A stretch of DNA of 60,021 nt, taken from contig WELB01000147.1 in the NCBI GenBank assembly GCA_009602725.1, positions 301,691 through 361,711 on the forward strand, written 5' to 3'. The stretch is from Spirogloea muscicola (lineage: Eukaryota; Streptophyta; Zygnematophyceae; Spirogloeales; Spirogloeaceae). Positions 42,567 to 52,391 of this stretch are shown piece after piece (the stretch's first letter is position 1; every line of letters begins with the position of its first letter). The notes beneath the pieces are model-generated. The model made no database searches, had not been told where the DNA came from, and saw nothing but the letters and a program-made list of their open reading frames with translations. The translations under genes were made by a program, and so were the position numbers.

Positions 42567-44608
42567 TCATGCAGAATCAGAGAGGTCGCAAGCTCTAAGA
42601 AATTTGGACTTGTCTTCCAGGTCGTCCAATACGATGGCACCGACAGTGGTGTTCAGCGTGTACGGCAATAGCTGGTCCCTTGTAAACGCACCTGTGCAGA
42701 CTCCCACAGCATACGCGCCCCCATCTTTGGCTGCTCTTAAGTCTGCAGGCTGTCCAGTGCAACATGTAAATGTCAGATCTGCACAAAGGTTGTATTGACA
42801 GGAGCAGATCAAGCATAAATGAGATACGAAGACACTGCGAGAAATAAACACACGATTGTGATATCATGCTGTTTTCACATTGATGCTAATTGCCTTCTTT
42901 CCCATAAGGAGGCCTGTGTTGAAAGCACTCGATTCCTAAAGACAGCATTAGCTTACCAAGTGGCCAGCTGAGCGAGGGTCATGCAGGACAACAAGGCCTA
43001 AGCTTGCAGAGCCTCACTCGATTCCCAATGCTACACCTTGGGGTGACACGACTTGCCAGACGGTCAGATGACTTGCCATGGACGGTCAAGGCTCAAGCAA
43101 CATGTATCACAACTTGCTCACCGTGTCACCAACATGTATCCTCTTGCAGATCTGAGCTGACGGGAATAAGTCCGCAGCTTTCTGTGCCGCAATCCTTACA
43201 AGTTCGGCCCGCTCAACATGGTCACTTCCAAACCTACATAACAAGAAGTTGCACTTCACAATGTGCTTACACTTTGCAATCTGCTTCTCACCCCCAGTCC
43301 CCAGGGCATCGGAGCATGAGCAGTAAAAGCAGTCCATCAAGCATGTCATACGGACGGCCCAAAACCCAGCACCAGATGGTCTGGTATGTTCAGTGTCCAC
43401 AATATGTACAGCACGGTGTGGAACAAGTCAAAAAAAATAATAAGGCCTTTCATAATCTGCATCATGGTGCCCAGAGGACGTGGGTCAGATGCAAACCCCC
43501 CAAAGTTTGGGTGTGTGAAGTACGGCTTCAGACCAAGAGCCTCCATCTTAAGCCACGCAATGTCCGCGAGATTCCCAGTCACCTGTCAAAGCTACGTAAC
43601 AGAGTCTGAAAACAGAGTGTTGCAAGTATAAAGTTACAGATTGACAGGAGAGATGTAGATGTGGACACAAGAGCAGGACCCCGTGCCACTACTGACCGAC
43701 GAGATCCCCTTCATCAGCCACGATCTGAAAGTGCTAACGGATGTATCCCAGGCTGCCATAAGTCAGGTGACGTGGCCAAGCTGGCCGTGTCACAGCTGCT
43801 TCAGCCAAGAGGAGCTGAGATGTGGTAATCTGCAGGCAGGAGGGCACGAGAGTAGGCAGGGACGGCCTCCACGCCAGCAGTTCATGTGACATGGCATACC
43901 TACTAAAGCACGAGCGTGTCAGGCCATTCGTAGGAGAATCTTCACCAGGCCAGTCAGGACATTGTGCCGAGCCGAGAGGTCCTGCAGCAAGGCCACGACG
44001 CCCGGCAGCACCGAGAGGCCCTCGGCTGCGAGCGCCCGGTGTGCTTGGGCGTACTCCAGCATCTTCGCCTTGATCTCCAGCAGCCGTGGCTCCGACACCT
44101 GCGCTCCAAGGGAATGAAGGGCGGAGGCCCCATCACCAGCAGGAGGAGAGGAGGGCGCGGCCCCAGCGACGAGAGGGGCCGGCGCAGATCGGGCACGGGG
44201 TGAGCAGAGCTGGCGGCGACCAGCTCGCCATGCCGCGGCGGAGGTCCGCCGCCACGGCAGCAGCGCCAGGGGCGAGCCAGGGCCCACGGGCGCCGAACCT
44301 CGCGGGGGACGCCATAGTGCTGGAGCGTGGCGAAGCAGACGAGGGGGTCGGTGCTGCCGTGGTGGTCGATGGCGTCGATGGTGCCCTGCACGCCGAAGAG
44401 CGTGGCGAAGGCGTGCGAGAAGGCGCGCTTGTGCAGCTTGTTGGTCTCGGCGCCCAGCGCCCGGATGAGCGTGCCGTCTGCGGGCCGGGGCGCGGCGGGC
44501 GGCGTGAGCGGCGGCGGGGGGCAGGGCGGCGAGGAGGCGGGGGCCGGGGGCTGGGCGCTGACCGATGTCGAAGGTGATGAGCGTGCGGGCGAGCGCGGCG
44601 CGCGCCAT
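42567..44608 (-). CDS. HAD-superfamily hydrolase (phosphoglycolate phosphatase-like), six exons
   Basis: HAD phosphatase, using an Asp nucleophile to remove phosphate from a small substrate. The exact substrate is unknown. Exons (high to low): 44608-44563, 44477-44299, 44098-43946, 43582-43497, 43224-43122 and 42749-42567. They join in frame to 249 codons and TGA. Motif I is TLITFDIDGTLI near the N-terminus, split by intron 1 between FDI and DGT, with Asp-x-Asp intact. Then come HHGSTDPLVCFATLQHYGVP (cap region), LPGVVALLQDLSARHNVLTG and VTGNLADIAWLKMEALGL (motif II Thr), and GDTPADLRAAKDGGAYAVG (motif IV), which is joined across intron 5. The start at 44608 is the Met nearest to the motif; an upstream in-frame Met at 44668 lies in LINE sequence. 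Donor 4 (GTTTGC) is unusual. Close plant homologues are annotated simply as HAD-like hydrolases. Confidence 0.93.
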
Positions 44609-44654
44609 GGCCGGCCGCGGCGCCTGGGCCGGACGTGCGGCCAAGCCTGTCTTT

Positions 44655-44825
44655 TCGACCTGAGGCATGCTCAGCAGGGGTTACTGAGCAAGAAACACGT
44701 GACTGCTTTGCTTCTTGTTGTGCTTGTTCTTCTCAGCGGGGGGAAGGGCTCGCCCATCGAGGATAGGGGCTGGAAAAAGCCAGCCCAGAAAAGCGCTTTT
44801 CTTATATAGGGGCTGGCTTTTTCCA
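44655..44825. mobile_element. Opposed LINE 3'-tail fragments
   Basis: Plus-strand LINE end (GACCTGAGGCATGCTCAG ... GGGGTTACTGAG, 44660-44693) with a short 3' UTR, then a minus-strand tail ending in the hairpin at 44766-44786, then the first half of a plus-strand hairpin (GGGGCTGGCTTTTTCC). That half hairpin is cut off exactly where the next LINE copy begins. It lies just upstream of the HAD start codon. Confidence 0.7.
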
Positions 44826-45423
44826 TGACCATGTCAGGGATGCGATGCATGGCATCCTCGTGGAGGCGGGCTTCTCGGTGGCAGCCGAGAACTCTGCCGT
44901 CATGCCGCTCCAGCAACGGGCCGACGGTCTCCACGCTCGTCGCGTGGACCTTGTGGCCACCCCACCGGCAGGCGGGCCACGTCTTCTCCTGGACGTGGTG
45001 ACCACCGACTCCTATGACCGCTCCCATCCAACCCAGTGTGCCACCAAAGCTGGGTATGCGGTAGCCTGCGCAGCTCGGGCCAAGGAGCTGAAATACGCAG
45101 ATCACCCGCGGGAAGACGAGTTCTTCCCGCTCGCCATCGATACGCACGGGGCGCTGGGCGCTCGGTGGCTCGAGCTGCTCCACCAGCTCTCTCGTCACGC
45201 CATTGCCCGCCGCTTCCATGGGGAGTCGGTGGACTCCCATGCAGCAGGGTCGCTAGCGCAGGTGTACCGCATGCGCTTGGCCGTCTCGCTGCAGAGGTCT
45301 GTGGGCCGCGCGCTGCACCTGCGTGCAGGCGGAGCCCTCGCTGCTGCCTTTGGCTCTGGCCAGGGGACCCGCTTCCAGGAACCCAGTCTCTCTGACCTGA
45401 GGCTGCTTAGCAGGGGTTACTGA
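44826..45423 (+). mobile_element. LINE C-terminal open frame, 5'-truncated
   Basis: Reads without interruption from the truncation point to a stop at 45421-45423. It starts inside the endonuclease-like block (RDAMHGILVEAGFSV), has RRVDLVATPPAGGPRLLLDV near residue 38, GYAVACAARAKELKYADHP, EFFPLAIDTHGALGARWLEL, AGSLAQVYRMRLAVSLQRS, and ends SLSDLRLLSRGY. It has no reverse transcriptase, so it cannot move by itself. It is the clearest example of the conserved C-terminal domain in the window. Confidence 0.85.
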
Positions 45424-45451
45424 GTGCTTCGTAGCTGCTTCGCTTCTTTTC

Positions 45452-45479
45452 GCTGCGAGCGGCAAAGGCTGCTCGCAGC
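45452..45479. repeat. 9-bp stem hairpin between LINE copies
   Basis: GCTGCGAGC and GCTCGCAGC pair around a ten-base loop, directly between the stop of one LINE copy and the start of the next. Confidence 0.6.
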
Positions 45480-45490
45480 AAGGCGGCCAA

Positions 45491-45960
45491 ATGGCCGACC
45501 ACCCGGCTGCCGACGAGTTCGTCCCCCTGGCTGTGGACGTGCATGGGGCTCTCGGATCCCACTGGCTAGACCTGTTGGCCAGGCTTGCACGGCGCGCTGT
45601 GTCCCGCAGGCGCGGTGAGCCGGCTGACTTCAACGCCGCTGGCTCGTGGGCTCAGGTGTATCGTATGCGCTTGTCCGTCTCCCTCCAGCGGTCCGTGGCC
45701 CACGCCTTGCATCTGCGTGCTGGCCGTGCTCTCGCTGCGGCCTCCGGCTTTCGTCAGGGGGATAGTTTACCGGCAGCTAGTCTGTCGGATGTGAGGCTCC
45801 TCACTCGTAACTACTAAGCGGTCCATCCTCCCCCGTTCTGGCATAGCCTCTCCAGGCCCCGCAGTCGCTGCTTACCTCGTAGTTTGGCCCCTTCGAACCT
45901 TGTCAATTCTTTTCGGGCTGGCTTCTCACAGCCCTTGCCCCCATTGGGAGAGCCACTTCT
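45491..45960 (+). mobile_element. LINE 3' end with complete 3' UTR
   Basis: Coding part 45491-45817 (EFVPLAVDVHGALGSHWLDL, AGSWAQVYRMRLSVSLQRS, ending SLSDVRLLTRNY), then a 3' UTR with GGCCCCTTCGAACCTTGTC and the hairpin GGGCTGGCTTCTCACAGCCC (45915-45934), ending near CACTTCTTCTTCTTTTC. The 5' truncation falls in the C-terminal domain. Confidence 0.85.
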
Positions 45961-46215
45961 TCTTCTTTTCCGTGCTTGTTGTTCTTCGTACTTCCCCTGG
46001 CCCCTTCTCGTCCTTTGTACATTCTTTTCTGGGCTGGCTTTTTCCAGCCCCTATCCTCAATGGGCGAGCCCTTCTCTCTTTTTCCAGCCCCTATCCTCAA
46101 TGGGCGAGCCCTTCTTCTTCTTTTCTTAGCGCTTCCCCTGGCCCCCTTCTCGTACTTTGTTCCTTCTTTTTTGGGCTGGCTTTTCCAGCCCCGATCCTCG
46201 ATGGGCCGCCCTCGC
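45961..46215 (+). mobile_element. Three chained, extremely short LINE 3' ends
   Basis: Hairpin 1 at 46031-46050 (GGGCTGGCTTTTTCCAGCCC) and its tail to about 46083. Then only the second half of a hairpin with tail (TTTTTCCAGCCCC..., about 46080-46112). Then a third 3' UTR with hairpin at 46173-46191. All are in the same sense, each starting in the T- and CT-rich end of the one before. Confidence 0.8.
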
Positions 46216-46229
46216 CCAAGCTTCGGATA

Positions 46230-47280
46230 GAGGGGCACAATCCAGACTGGTTACGGCAGTGGAAGATGAGCGCCGCAGAAGCTTGAGGAGGCTGCCAGAG
46301 ATTCACTACAATCCTGGTCAGAAGACCTCCCTGCTCTGTGACCAGCTGCCCATTCTCACCATTTGTCTCAGTGCTGCTGTCGTGGCCGCCCTTGGCCACC
46401 ACAAGACTCGCCAGCGGCTCTGCCCTGTCGACTGCAAGCGACTGGTCCTTGTCCAATCCAAGGGCCTGGCAAGACTTACTTCCCTCGCCACACCTGGAGC
46501 CACAGACTGGATCACCTCATACGCCGTGGCCAGCGCCTTCAGCATCAGCTCCGAGGCCTTTCGGACGTTGCTTCAACTCTTCCTCGGCCTCCCACCTAAC
46601 TGCCTGATTGGGGTGCGCCAGTGTGAGTGCGGCTTCCGTGCAGAGAGTGCTGAGCTCGCCACTCACATGCTGCGATGCCCAAGTGGGCCAGAAGTGGGAC
46701 GTCATCATCGCCGCACACTTGACATTGTGGGCGTGCAACCTGGTGGAGGACCAAGGGCTTTGGTCGATATTGTAGTTACGGAGGCTTAGAAAGGTCCAGC
46801 ATCGACACACATCGCTGGCCACGCAGTGGGCAGTGCTGAACAAAAGAAAGTTGCAGCACTACTCCGATTACCCCCGATGTGATCAGCTCTTGCCAGCGGC
46901 AATCGACATCTTTGGCTGCTTAGGTCCTCATTTCCTTACTCTCCTTCAAAACATAGCCAATCTAGGCTACACACGACATGCAGATGTGTTCCCGGCTGAG
47001 ATGGACTTGCCAGCTGCTTATCTGTCGTTGTTGCGACGACGAGTTTCGGCCTGTTTGCGGCGTGCTCAGGCTAATGCTTTGCACCAGAAAGCTGGGCGAG
47101 CTCTAGTTGGTGGCAGAAGGGCTTCGTATCTGCCATCTAGTATCCAGGCATCGGTAAGCGACCTTTATGTTTTGACCCGTGGTTACTGAGCGGGTCAATC
47201 TACTGTAGGTTATGTAGGTCTTAAGATGTGCTTGCCTTTGTACTTGGCCATATAGCCTTCGGTTGTTTCAAATACACGAA
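46230..47280 (+). mobile_element. LINE copy of a diverged subfamily
   Basis: First part 46230-46789: RLTSLATPGATDWITSYAVA, GVRQCECGFRAESAELATHM with the zinc-finger-like CECG ... HMLRC, then GGGPRALVDIVVTEA and a stop. After a frameshift, 46833-47189 gives QLLPAAIDIFGCLGPHFLTL, NALHQKAGRALVGGRRA and the end ASVSDLYVLTRGY. Its 3' UTR (TGTGCTTGCCTTTGTACTTG) is unlike that of the main family but matches the minus-strand copy near 56500. Confidence 0.8.
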
Positions 47281-47286
47281 ATTTGA

Positions 47287-47335
47287 ATGGGCGAGCCCTT
47301 TCTTCAATGGGCGAGCCTCAATGGGCGAGCCCCTC
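47287..47335 (+). repeat. Three CAATGGGCGAGCC-type units
   Basis: AATGGGCGAGCCC, CAATGGGCGAGCC and CAATGGGCGAGCC stand within 49 bases. This is the last sequence of the LINE tail, so it may be slippage or three minimal LINE ends. Confidence 0.7.
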
Positions 47336-47344
47336 ATATTTGAG

Positions 47345-47515
47345 AGAAGGCTCGTCCATTGAGGATAGGGGCTGGAAAAAGCCAGCCCAGAAAAGAATGA
47401 ACAAAGGACGAGAAGGGGCCAGGGGAAGTACGAAGAACAACAAGCACAGAAAGAAACGAAGCAGCTACGACGCACTCAGTGACCCCTGCTAAGCAGCCTC
47501 ATTTTTAGGCCCCTC
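47345..47515 (-). mobile_element. LINE 3' tail, minus strand
   Basis: Only the last few codons and the full 3' UTR. On the minus strand it reads GCTGCTTAGCAGGGGTCACTG ... with the hairpin at 47368-47388 and an end GGCTCGTCC-like. It is close in sequence to 45399-45430 plus 45990-46070. Confidence 0.8.
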
Positions 47516-47519
47516 CATC

Positions 47520-47632
47520 AATTTGGCCCCTTCGAAGCTTTGTCTATTCTTTTTCGGGCTGGCTTGTTTTCACAGAAAACAAGCCCTTGCCCCTATTGGG
47601 AGTGCCACTTCTTTCTTCTTTCTTCGAAAGGC
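47520..47632 (+). mobile_element. LINE 3' tail, plus strand, with enlarged hairpin
   Basis: GGCCCCTTCGAAGCTTTGTC and a hairpin in which GGCTTGTTTT and AAAACAAGCC form a ten-base-pair stem around CACAG (about 47561-47585), longer than in other copies. Confidence 0.7.
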
Positions 47633-47815
47633 GTGCGGTGCGCATGAAATTGAAAGGGAGGCCAATTCTAGCCTTACAAATGTCCTATTAAGTGGGTAAT
47701 AAGCTGGCTAAGGGGGAACCTAATATCCCCGAGTGAGCACATGCATATCTGACAAGCTATACCGAGGCGCCATACCACCACCACGGAAGCCAATAGCCTG
47801 GGCTAATGGCTTTCT
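47633..47815 (-). mobile_element. LINE 3' end, inverted copy of 5400-5590
   Basis: On the minus strand the last codons read GGMAPRYSLSDMHVLTRGY without the stop found in the 5400 copy. The 3' UTR continues through TTTGTAAGGCTAGAATTGG and CAATTTCATGCGCACCG. The two copies are about 90 percent alike by eye. Confidence 0.85.
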
Positions 47816-48008
47816 TTGCAGCGGTCCCTAGCTTACACGGTCCACTTGCGCGCAGGCCGCGCTCTGGCGGCGGCCTCCGGCTTCTGTCAGGGCGACGTCT
47901 TTCCGCCTGCTAGCTATTCCTCTTTCTTTGGCTTTGGACATTGTCCATTCTTTTTTGGGCTGGCTTTGCCAGCCCTTCTTCTCTATGGGCGAGCACTTCC
48001 AATTCAAA
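47816..48008 (+). mobile_element. LINE 3' end, 5'-truncated
   Basis: LQRSLAYTVHLRAGRALAAA, then a shortened end and tail with hairpin GGGCTGGCTTTGCCAGCCC (47957-47975) and GGGCGAGC. Confidence 0.75.
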
Positions 48009-48403
48009 TTTGCATCTACTGACTGGAGGTTACTGAGAGTCCGCTTGCTGCTACCTCAGTCCTTAGCACTCCGGCTCCTTCAGGCCTTGTCCATTCCTTT
48101 GGGCCGGTCTCCTAGCCACCAGTTAATCTGGCCGCGCTTGCTCTGATGCACGACCAGCACGGTGGTGTATCGCGAGCAGGCAGAGCTCGGGAATGCTGCA
48201 GGCTCGGCGAAAGAGAGAGAGAGAAGGCCTCGCCCAGAAGAATGCTGCTAGCTATTCAGATTTGCATCTACTGACTAGAGGTGACTGAGAGTCCGCTTGC
48301 TGCTGTCTCAGTCCTTAGCACTCCGGCTCTTTCAGACCTTGTCCATTCCTTTGGGCTGGCCTCTCCCAGCCAACAGTCAATCTGGCCGCGCTTGCTTTGA
48401 GAA
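48009..48403 (+). mobile_element. Two copies of the third LINE tail type
   Basis: 48009-48146 and 48264-48403 are near-identical (TCTACTGACT, GAGAGTCCGCTTGCTGCT, CCTTAGCACTCCGGCTC, CTTGTCCATTCCTTTGGGC), 255 bases apart. The sequence between (48147-48263) includes a GAGAGAGAGAGA run. The second copy ends about 165 bases before the HtrA start codon, so it may contribute promoter sequence. Confidence 0.75.
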
Positions 48404-48569
48404 GAAGAAGAGGGGCTAGCAAAGCCAACAATGTCCGCAGGCCTCCAAGGCCACAAAAAGCGGTGCCCGGAAAGACAAAGCTACACACCACCGGCGAAAG
48501 TCGCACTGCGTGGCATGCAGCTGGCGCCGGCCAGTTGGGGAGGTCTTCCTTCGTCGCCAGGCTCCCGCC

Positions 48570-51065
48570 ATGGCCGCCGTGCTGCGCCGCCTGGCCCGCG
48601 GCCGCGCGCTGCCCCTGGCCGCCGCCTTCGCCGCCGGCGCTGCCGCCCTCCNGGGCCTCGCCGCGCGCCCCGCCCGTGGCCCCGCGCCGCAGCTCCCGCT
48701 GCCGCCTCCTCGGGGCCTCGACGGGCCGCCCCTCTCCCGCCTCTCGGCCCCCACTCCGCCACTCCTTCGCAGCTCCCTTCACCACCCGCTGCCAGGCACG
48801 ACGCCCGCGCCTCCATCGGCCTCGTCGCGCGTCCCCGCCCCTGGGCCTCCAGCACGCTGAGCTGGGCTCCTTTGGCTGCCTGTACAGCGGCGTCACTGGG
48901 CCGGCGGGACGCGTTCCCTTCACTGCAGCTGGCAGCAGCAGCCTCTGCTCAGCCTCCCTCGGCGCTGTCACAGATCCTCCCCAATGCGCCTGATCCCAGG
49001 AAGGTGCCGCACAGCACCGGGGACGACAGGCCCATGACCAGGAGCGCAATCGCAGATGCAGCTGCCATTGCTGCGCCTGCGGTCGTCAACCTCACCATCA
49101 CACTGGGTGAATTTTTTCTTCTCTCGAGAGGCTCTCCGGTCACATGCAGTGTGTGACATGTGAACATGCACGAGATAGCCAGCCCCTCATGTGGTACAGC
49201 TTGCGCCCGTGAGCAGCCTGTGATCGAAGATTGCTGCTGCACATCGACTCTGCAGGTGGCCGTGGGATGTTCCTGGGCCGATCATCAGGATCAGGCTCGA
49301 TAATACGCTCTGATGGGACGATCCTGACGAACGCGCATGTTGTCGCCGAAGTCCAAGGTGCAGGCGGCTTATTCAAAGGCAAGGTGGCCGCCCTCCTTTG
49401 GATGGCCAACTGCATCCAGACTCGTAGTCTCTGGACTCGACCTCTTAACGTCACTGTTACAGCTGCTTTGTGCCAATACGTGGGAGTTCGCTTTCTGACA
49501 CATTCTTTGCCTGCACCCTGCGGTACACTAGCTTGTTGCCACACTTCAGGACGGCCGGACCTTCGATGCAGAAGTTGTCAGCTTCGATTCACTGGCTGAT
49601 ATAGCGGTCGTGAAGGTGCACTCTACCACGCCCCTGCCAGTCATCAAATTGGGGACCTCCCGCCAACTGAGACCCGGCGAGTGGGTAGTGGCACTTGGCA
49701 GTCCACTTCACCTGCAAAATACAGTCACTGCTGGCATAATCAGGTGCCCCTCTCAACATCAAGCCCGGTGGGCTTTGCATTCCTTGCCCATTATGGCCCT
49801 CTTTTGCCCTTGCGCTCTCCTGTAGGGCTGAGGTTCAGCGCTTGCCACGTGCTTTCTGCAGCTGTGTTGATCGCAAGAGCAGTGAGCTTGGGCTTCAAGG
49901 TGCTCGCTCAGAGTACATCCAGACGGATGCAGCCATCAATCAGGTGTGCACTTCCGAGCTGAGGGGATGCCATGCGGTCGCTGTTGGAGGTAACCAAGTT
50001 CTTGCAGCAGGTGTGCTACTTAGATAGCTGGACTGTGCAGGGAAACTCAGGTGGCCCGCTGGTGAACCTGGATGGAGAGGTCATTGGCATCAACAACATG
50101 AAAGCAGTTGCAGCTGACGGTGTCAGCTTTGCGATTCCCATCGACTCTGCCATGAGGGTGGTGGAGCAACTTGCACAACACGGGTACATCCACTGGCAAA
50201 GCCTTGAAATTACAAAAGCGAGTAATTGTACGTCGCTTAATGTTGTCCAAGTTGCTGCATGCAGGCGGGTCCTCAGACCCTTTGTGGGGATGAAGATGCT
50301 CGAGCTGAACGAAGCCATCCTGTCGCAGCTCAAAGAGAAGGATCCTACTTTTCCTGCTGTAACCTCTGGGGTACTCATTCCCCAGGTATATCTTGGCCAA
50401 AAGCACCACCATCTCTGGCCTGTTGCACTCCTCCAGCAAGATACATGCCATACCAACCCAACCCTGTCCTTAATGCCTTTGTCAGCAACTGTGGATTAGC
50501 AAAATCTGAACAGCAGACTGGGCAGCAATTGAACATTTCAGACTAACAATCAGGTTGCATTCATTGACTTATTCTGCTCTCCCTTCCAGGTGATGCCTGG
50601 ATCACCTGCAGCATCAGCTGGAATGCAGGCCGGTGACGTGATTGTGGAATTTGATGGTGTGGCAGTTTCGTCAACACGGCAGGTAAGATGTCCTCTGCTT
50701 TGGGCAAGTGTATCTGACGTTGCTCAGCCTCGTGTTATCCACTTGGGTGTTTGTATGTGCTTTATACACAGAAGTCCATCCTACTTTTGCTTTTGAGATC
50801 GTGAGATACCAGGGCCAGTGCCGTTACCGGTGCTGAAAGAAAGTAGGGCGTACTGCCGAAGACGGAAGGCGACCTGGAGTAAAATCAGGATAGATGGAGC
50901 ACCACCATGGAGCTGACAAGCAATGAAGTTGAGGTCATGTGATGGCAGATCTTGGATGCGCTTGGAGATAAAGTTGGAGCGAAGGTGAGGGTCGTGGTGA
51001 AGCGGGCGCGGGGCAAGGGAGCAGTTTTGGAGGTGGTGCCACAGGAGGCGTCAGAGCCCATGTGA
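48570..51065 (+). CDS. HtrA/Deg-family serine protease with PDZ domain (HtrA2/Deg14-like)
   Basis: Quality-control protease of organelles or envelope. Catalytic His is in LTNAHVVAE (49336-49338), Asp in [10 protein letters not shown] (49598-49600) and Ser in [12 protein letters not shown] (50047-50049). Clear exons: one ending 49106 ([20 protein letters not shown]), 49256 to about 49350, about 49532-49743, 49862-49943, 50041-50183, 50265-50385, 50590-50682 and 50949-51065. The last three form the PDZ domain ([49 protein letters not shown]) and end in TGA at 51063-51065. The 5' part is uncertain: ATG 48570 has a good context and a targeting-peptide-like start ([20 protein letters not shown]), but an N at 48652 and the frame of later exons leave the join open, and ATG 48431 is in the later frame. 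Introns 49351-49531 or 49358 onward are alternatives. Confidence 0.93.
48652..48652. other. Ambiguous base (N) inside the HtrA 5' exon
   Basis: The only N in the window. Reading changes frame around it, which could reflect a wrong base count here. One extra base would carry the frame of ATG 48570 into the frame of the downstream exon. Confidence 0.9.
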
Positions 51066-51083
51066 GATGCTTGGTCAGTTGGT

Positions 51084-51088
51084 TGTAA
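51084..51088 (+). terminator. Candidate TGTAA polyadenylation signal of HtrA
   Basis: TGTAA 19 bases after the stop codon. It fits the chlorophyte signal but is very close to the stop. Confidence 0.25.
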
Positions 51089-51166
51089 GACAGCTGTAGA
51101 AGGTGACAAGAGGTCGTTGGGAGAGGTGTGGGAGGTGGTACATATTGAGGCGCTGGGGTGGCTTGT

Positions 51167-51187
51167 GGGGGGGTGGGAGGGAGGGGG
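51167..51187 (+). other. G-quadruplex motif downstream of HtrA
   Basis: Seven, three, three and five G separated by single T or A bases: four G-tracts with one-base loops on the coding strand, about 100 bases after the HtrA stop. This meets the standard quadruplex rule. Confidence 0.85.
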
Positions 51188-51944
51188 CTTGGAAGTGGTG
51201 TGCGGGATGGGGAAGAGGGAGGTTCTTGCACTGGTGGCGCAAGAGGGCAGGAAGTATGTAGACTGTCCATGCTAGGCATCGCCGAAACACCGGGCCTGGG
51301 CTGACTCCTCTTTAGCAAGCGGCATAAGGATAAGCGACCATGTGAATTTGTCTGACTCTGTCTGTCTCTAGCCCCTTCAGCTCGTAGTGATGGGATCTTA
51401 CAGGTTGGTCAGCTGCGCCTAGGAAATCCTCCGTCAATGCTGTCAAGCCAGAGGGCAGAACTGAAGCTCAAAGAGGAGGTGGACAGGGGTGAACCCTGGT
51501 ACGTCATAGACTGAGAGACAGCCTGAGTAAGAGCGCTTTGGTACACACACTCTACAGAGTAGCTTGCGACCTTTATTTTGAGACTGATCGGTGCAGTGAT
51601 TTACACAAGGGAGCAGATGGAACACATACTGCGCCCCTGCTTGTGACAAACGCCTCAACACATTGAGAATGTTGACGAAGGTTCAGCTGCAACTGACCAG
51701 TTGCTCTGTAGATGTCCGCCAATACGGAGAAGTCATCGTCCTCCGATGATAAGTGAGCGCGACACTTATAATCTGATCTGTTACAAATCCTAGACGTAAC
51801 GTGCCCTTTGTGCCTTGATCGTGTGGGGCTGTCCAGGCTGTTGGCAATGAAAACATTTGCAGTCATGTGATGTCTGGTGCTTGGCCCTGATGATTCCAGT
51901 CCAGCGCGAGCTGACGCTGCTGGCGAGCCCCTGACACATTGCAT
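51188..51944. other. No recognisable feature
   Basis: No gene family or repeat match. A minus-strand open frame (51944-51573) has no known motif. Confidence 0.35.
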
Positions 51945-52100
51945 AATGTTAGAAGTGTTGAGTTTCCTGGGCTGGCCGCTCCTGTATCTGCTCCTGTACC
52001 TGTTCCTGTCTGTTGTAGTCAGTGTTCTCAGATTGTTCCTTCCGCCAGTCGAAGTCCTCCATCGGATGTTTGCCCTTGTCTATGGGCCCAGCAGACCGCC
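51945..52100 (+). CDS. Possible first exon of a membrane protein (unrecognised)
   Basis: The frame starting MLEVLSFLGWPLLYLLLYLF and going on through LSVVVSVLRLFLPP has one strong membrane-spanning segment of about 25 residues near the N-terminus, then LHRMFALVYGPSR. No family is recognised. Further exons could not be found before the LINE fragment at 52392, so the gene may be broken or the frame accidental. Confidence 0.25.
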
Positions 52101-52391
52101 CTCGACGCGGCGGCACAGAAGCAGATGCGCTCATGGCGCCAGACAGATTCAGATCTCAGACAGTCAGTCAGTCTGACAGCACAGGCTCCGCCCTCACCCA
52201 AGGTGGGTGGCAGCCATGGCTAGGGCGCACGGGCGCACCGCGTGGCCTCAGATATATATGGGCGGTGTGCCGATGGGTGGCCGAGGCCTCCCTTATCCAG
52301 GGGAGACTCTCACGGCCCAATTAGACGGTCGGGATGGTCACCCACCCCGACCCGCCGATTCACCATATTTCTATCTTCAACAAGAAGAGGC

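Noticed and set aside
43919-44668. Single 249-codon minus-strand frame as an intronless gene
   Set aside because: Its middle is low-complexity Ala/Arg/Pro and breaks the HAD motifs. Splicing gives a clean HAD protein instead.
44766-44786. GC-rich hairpins followed by T runs as bacterial terminators
   Set aside because: The context is eukaryotic, and the hairpins are the shared ends of LINE tails.
48315-49049. Long minus-strand frame opposite the HtrA 5' end
   Set aside because: It is antisense to the HtrA exon, composed of Arg/Ala/Gly-rich sequence as expected from a GC-rich shadow.
49231-49599. Reading through the HtrA intron after TNAHVV as coding
   Set aside because: The frame is open, but the stretch has no HtrA similarity, and the Asp-containing exon is in another frame.
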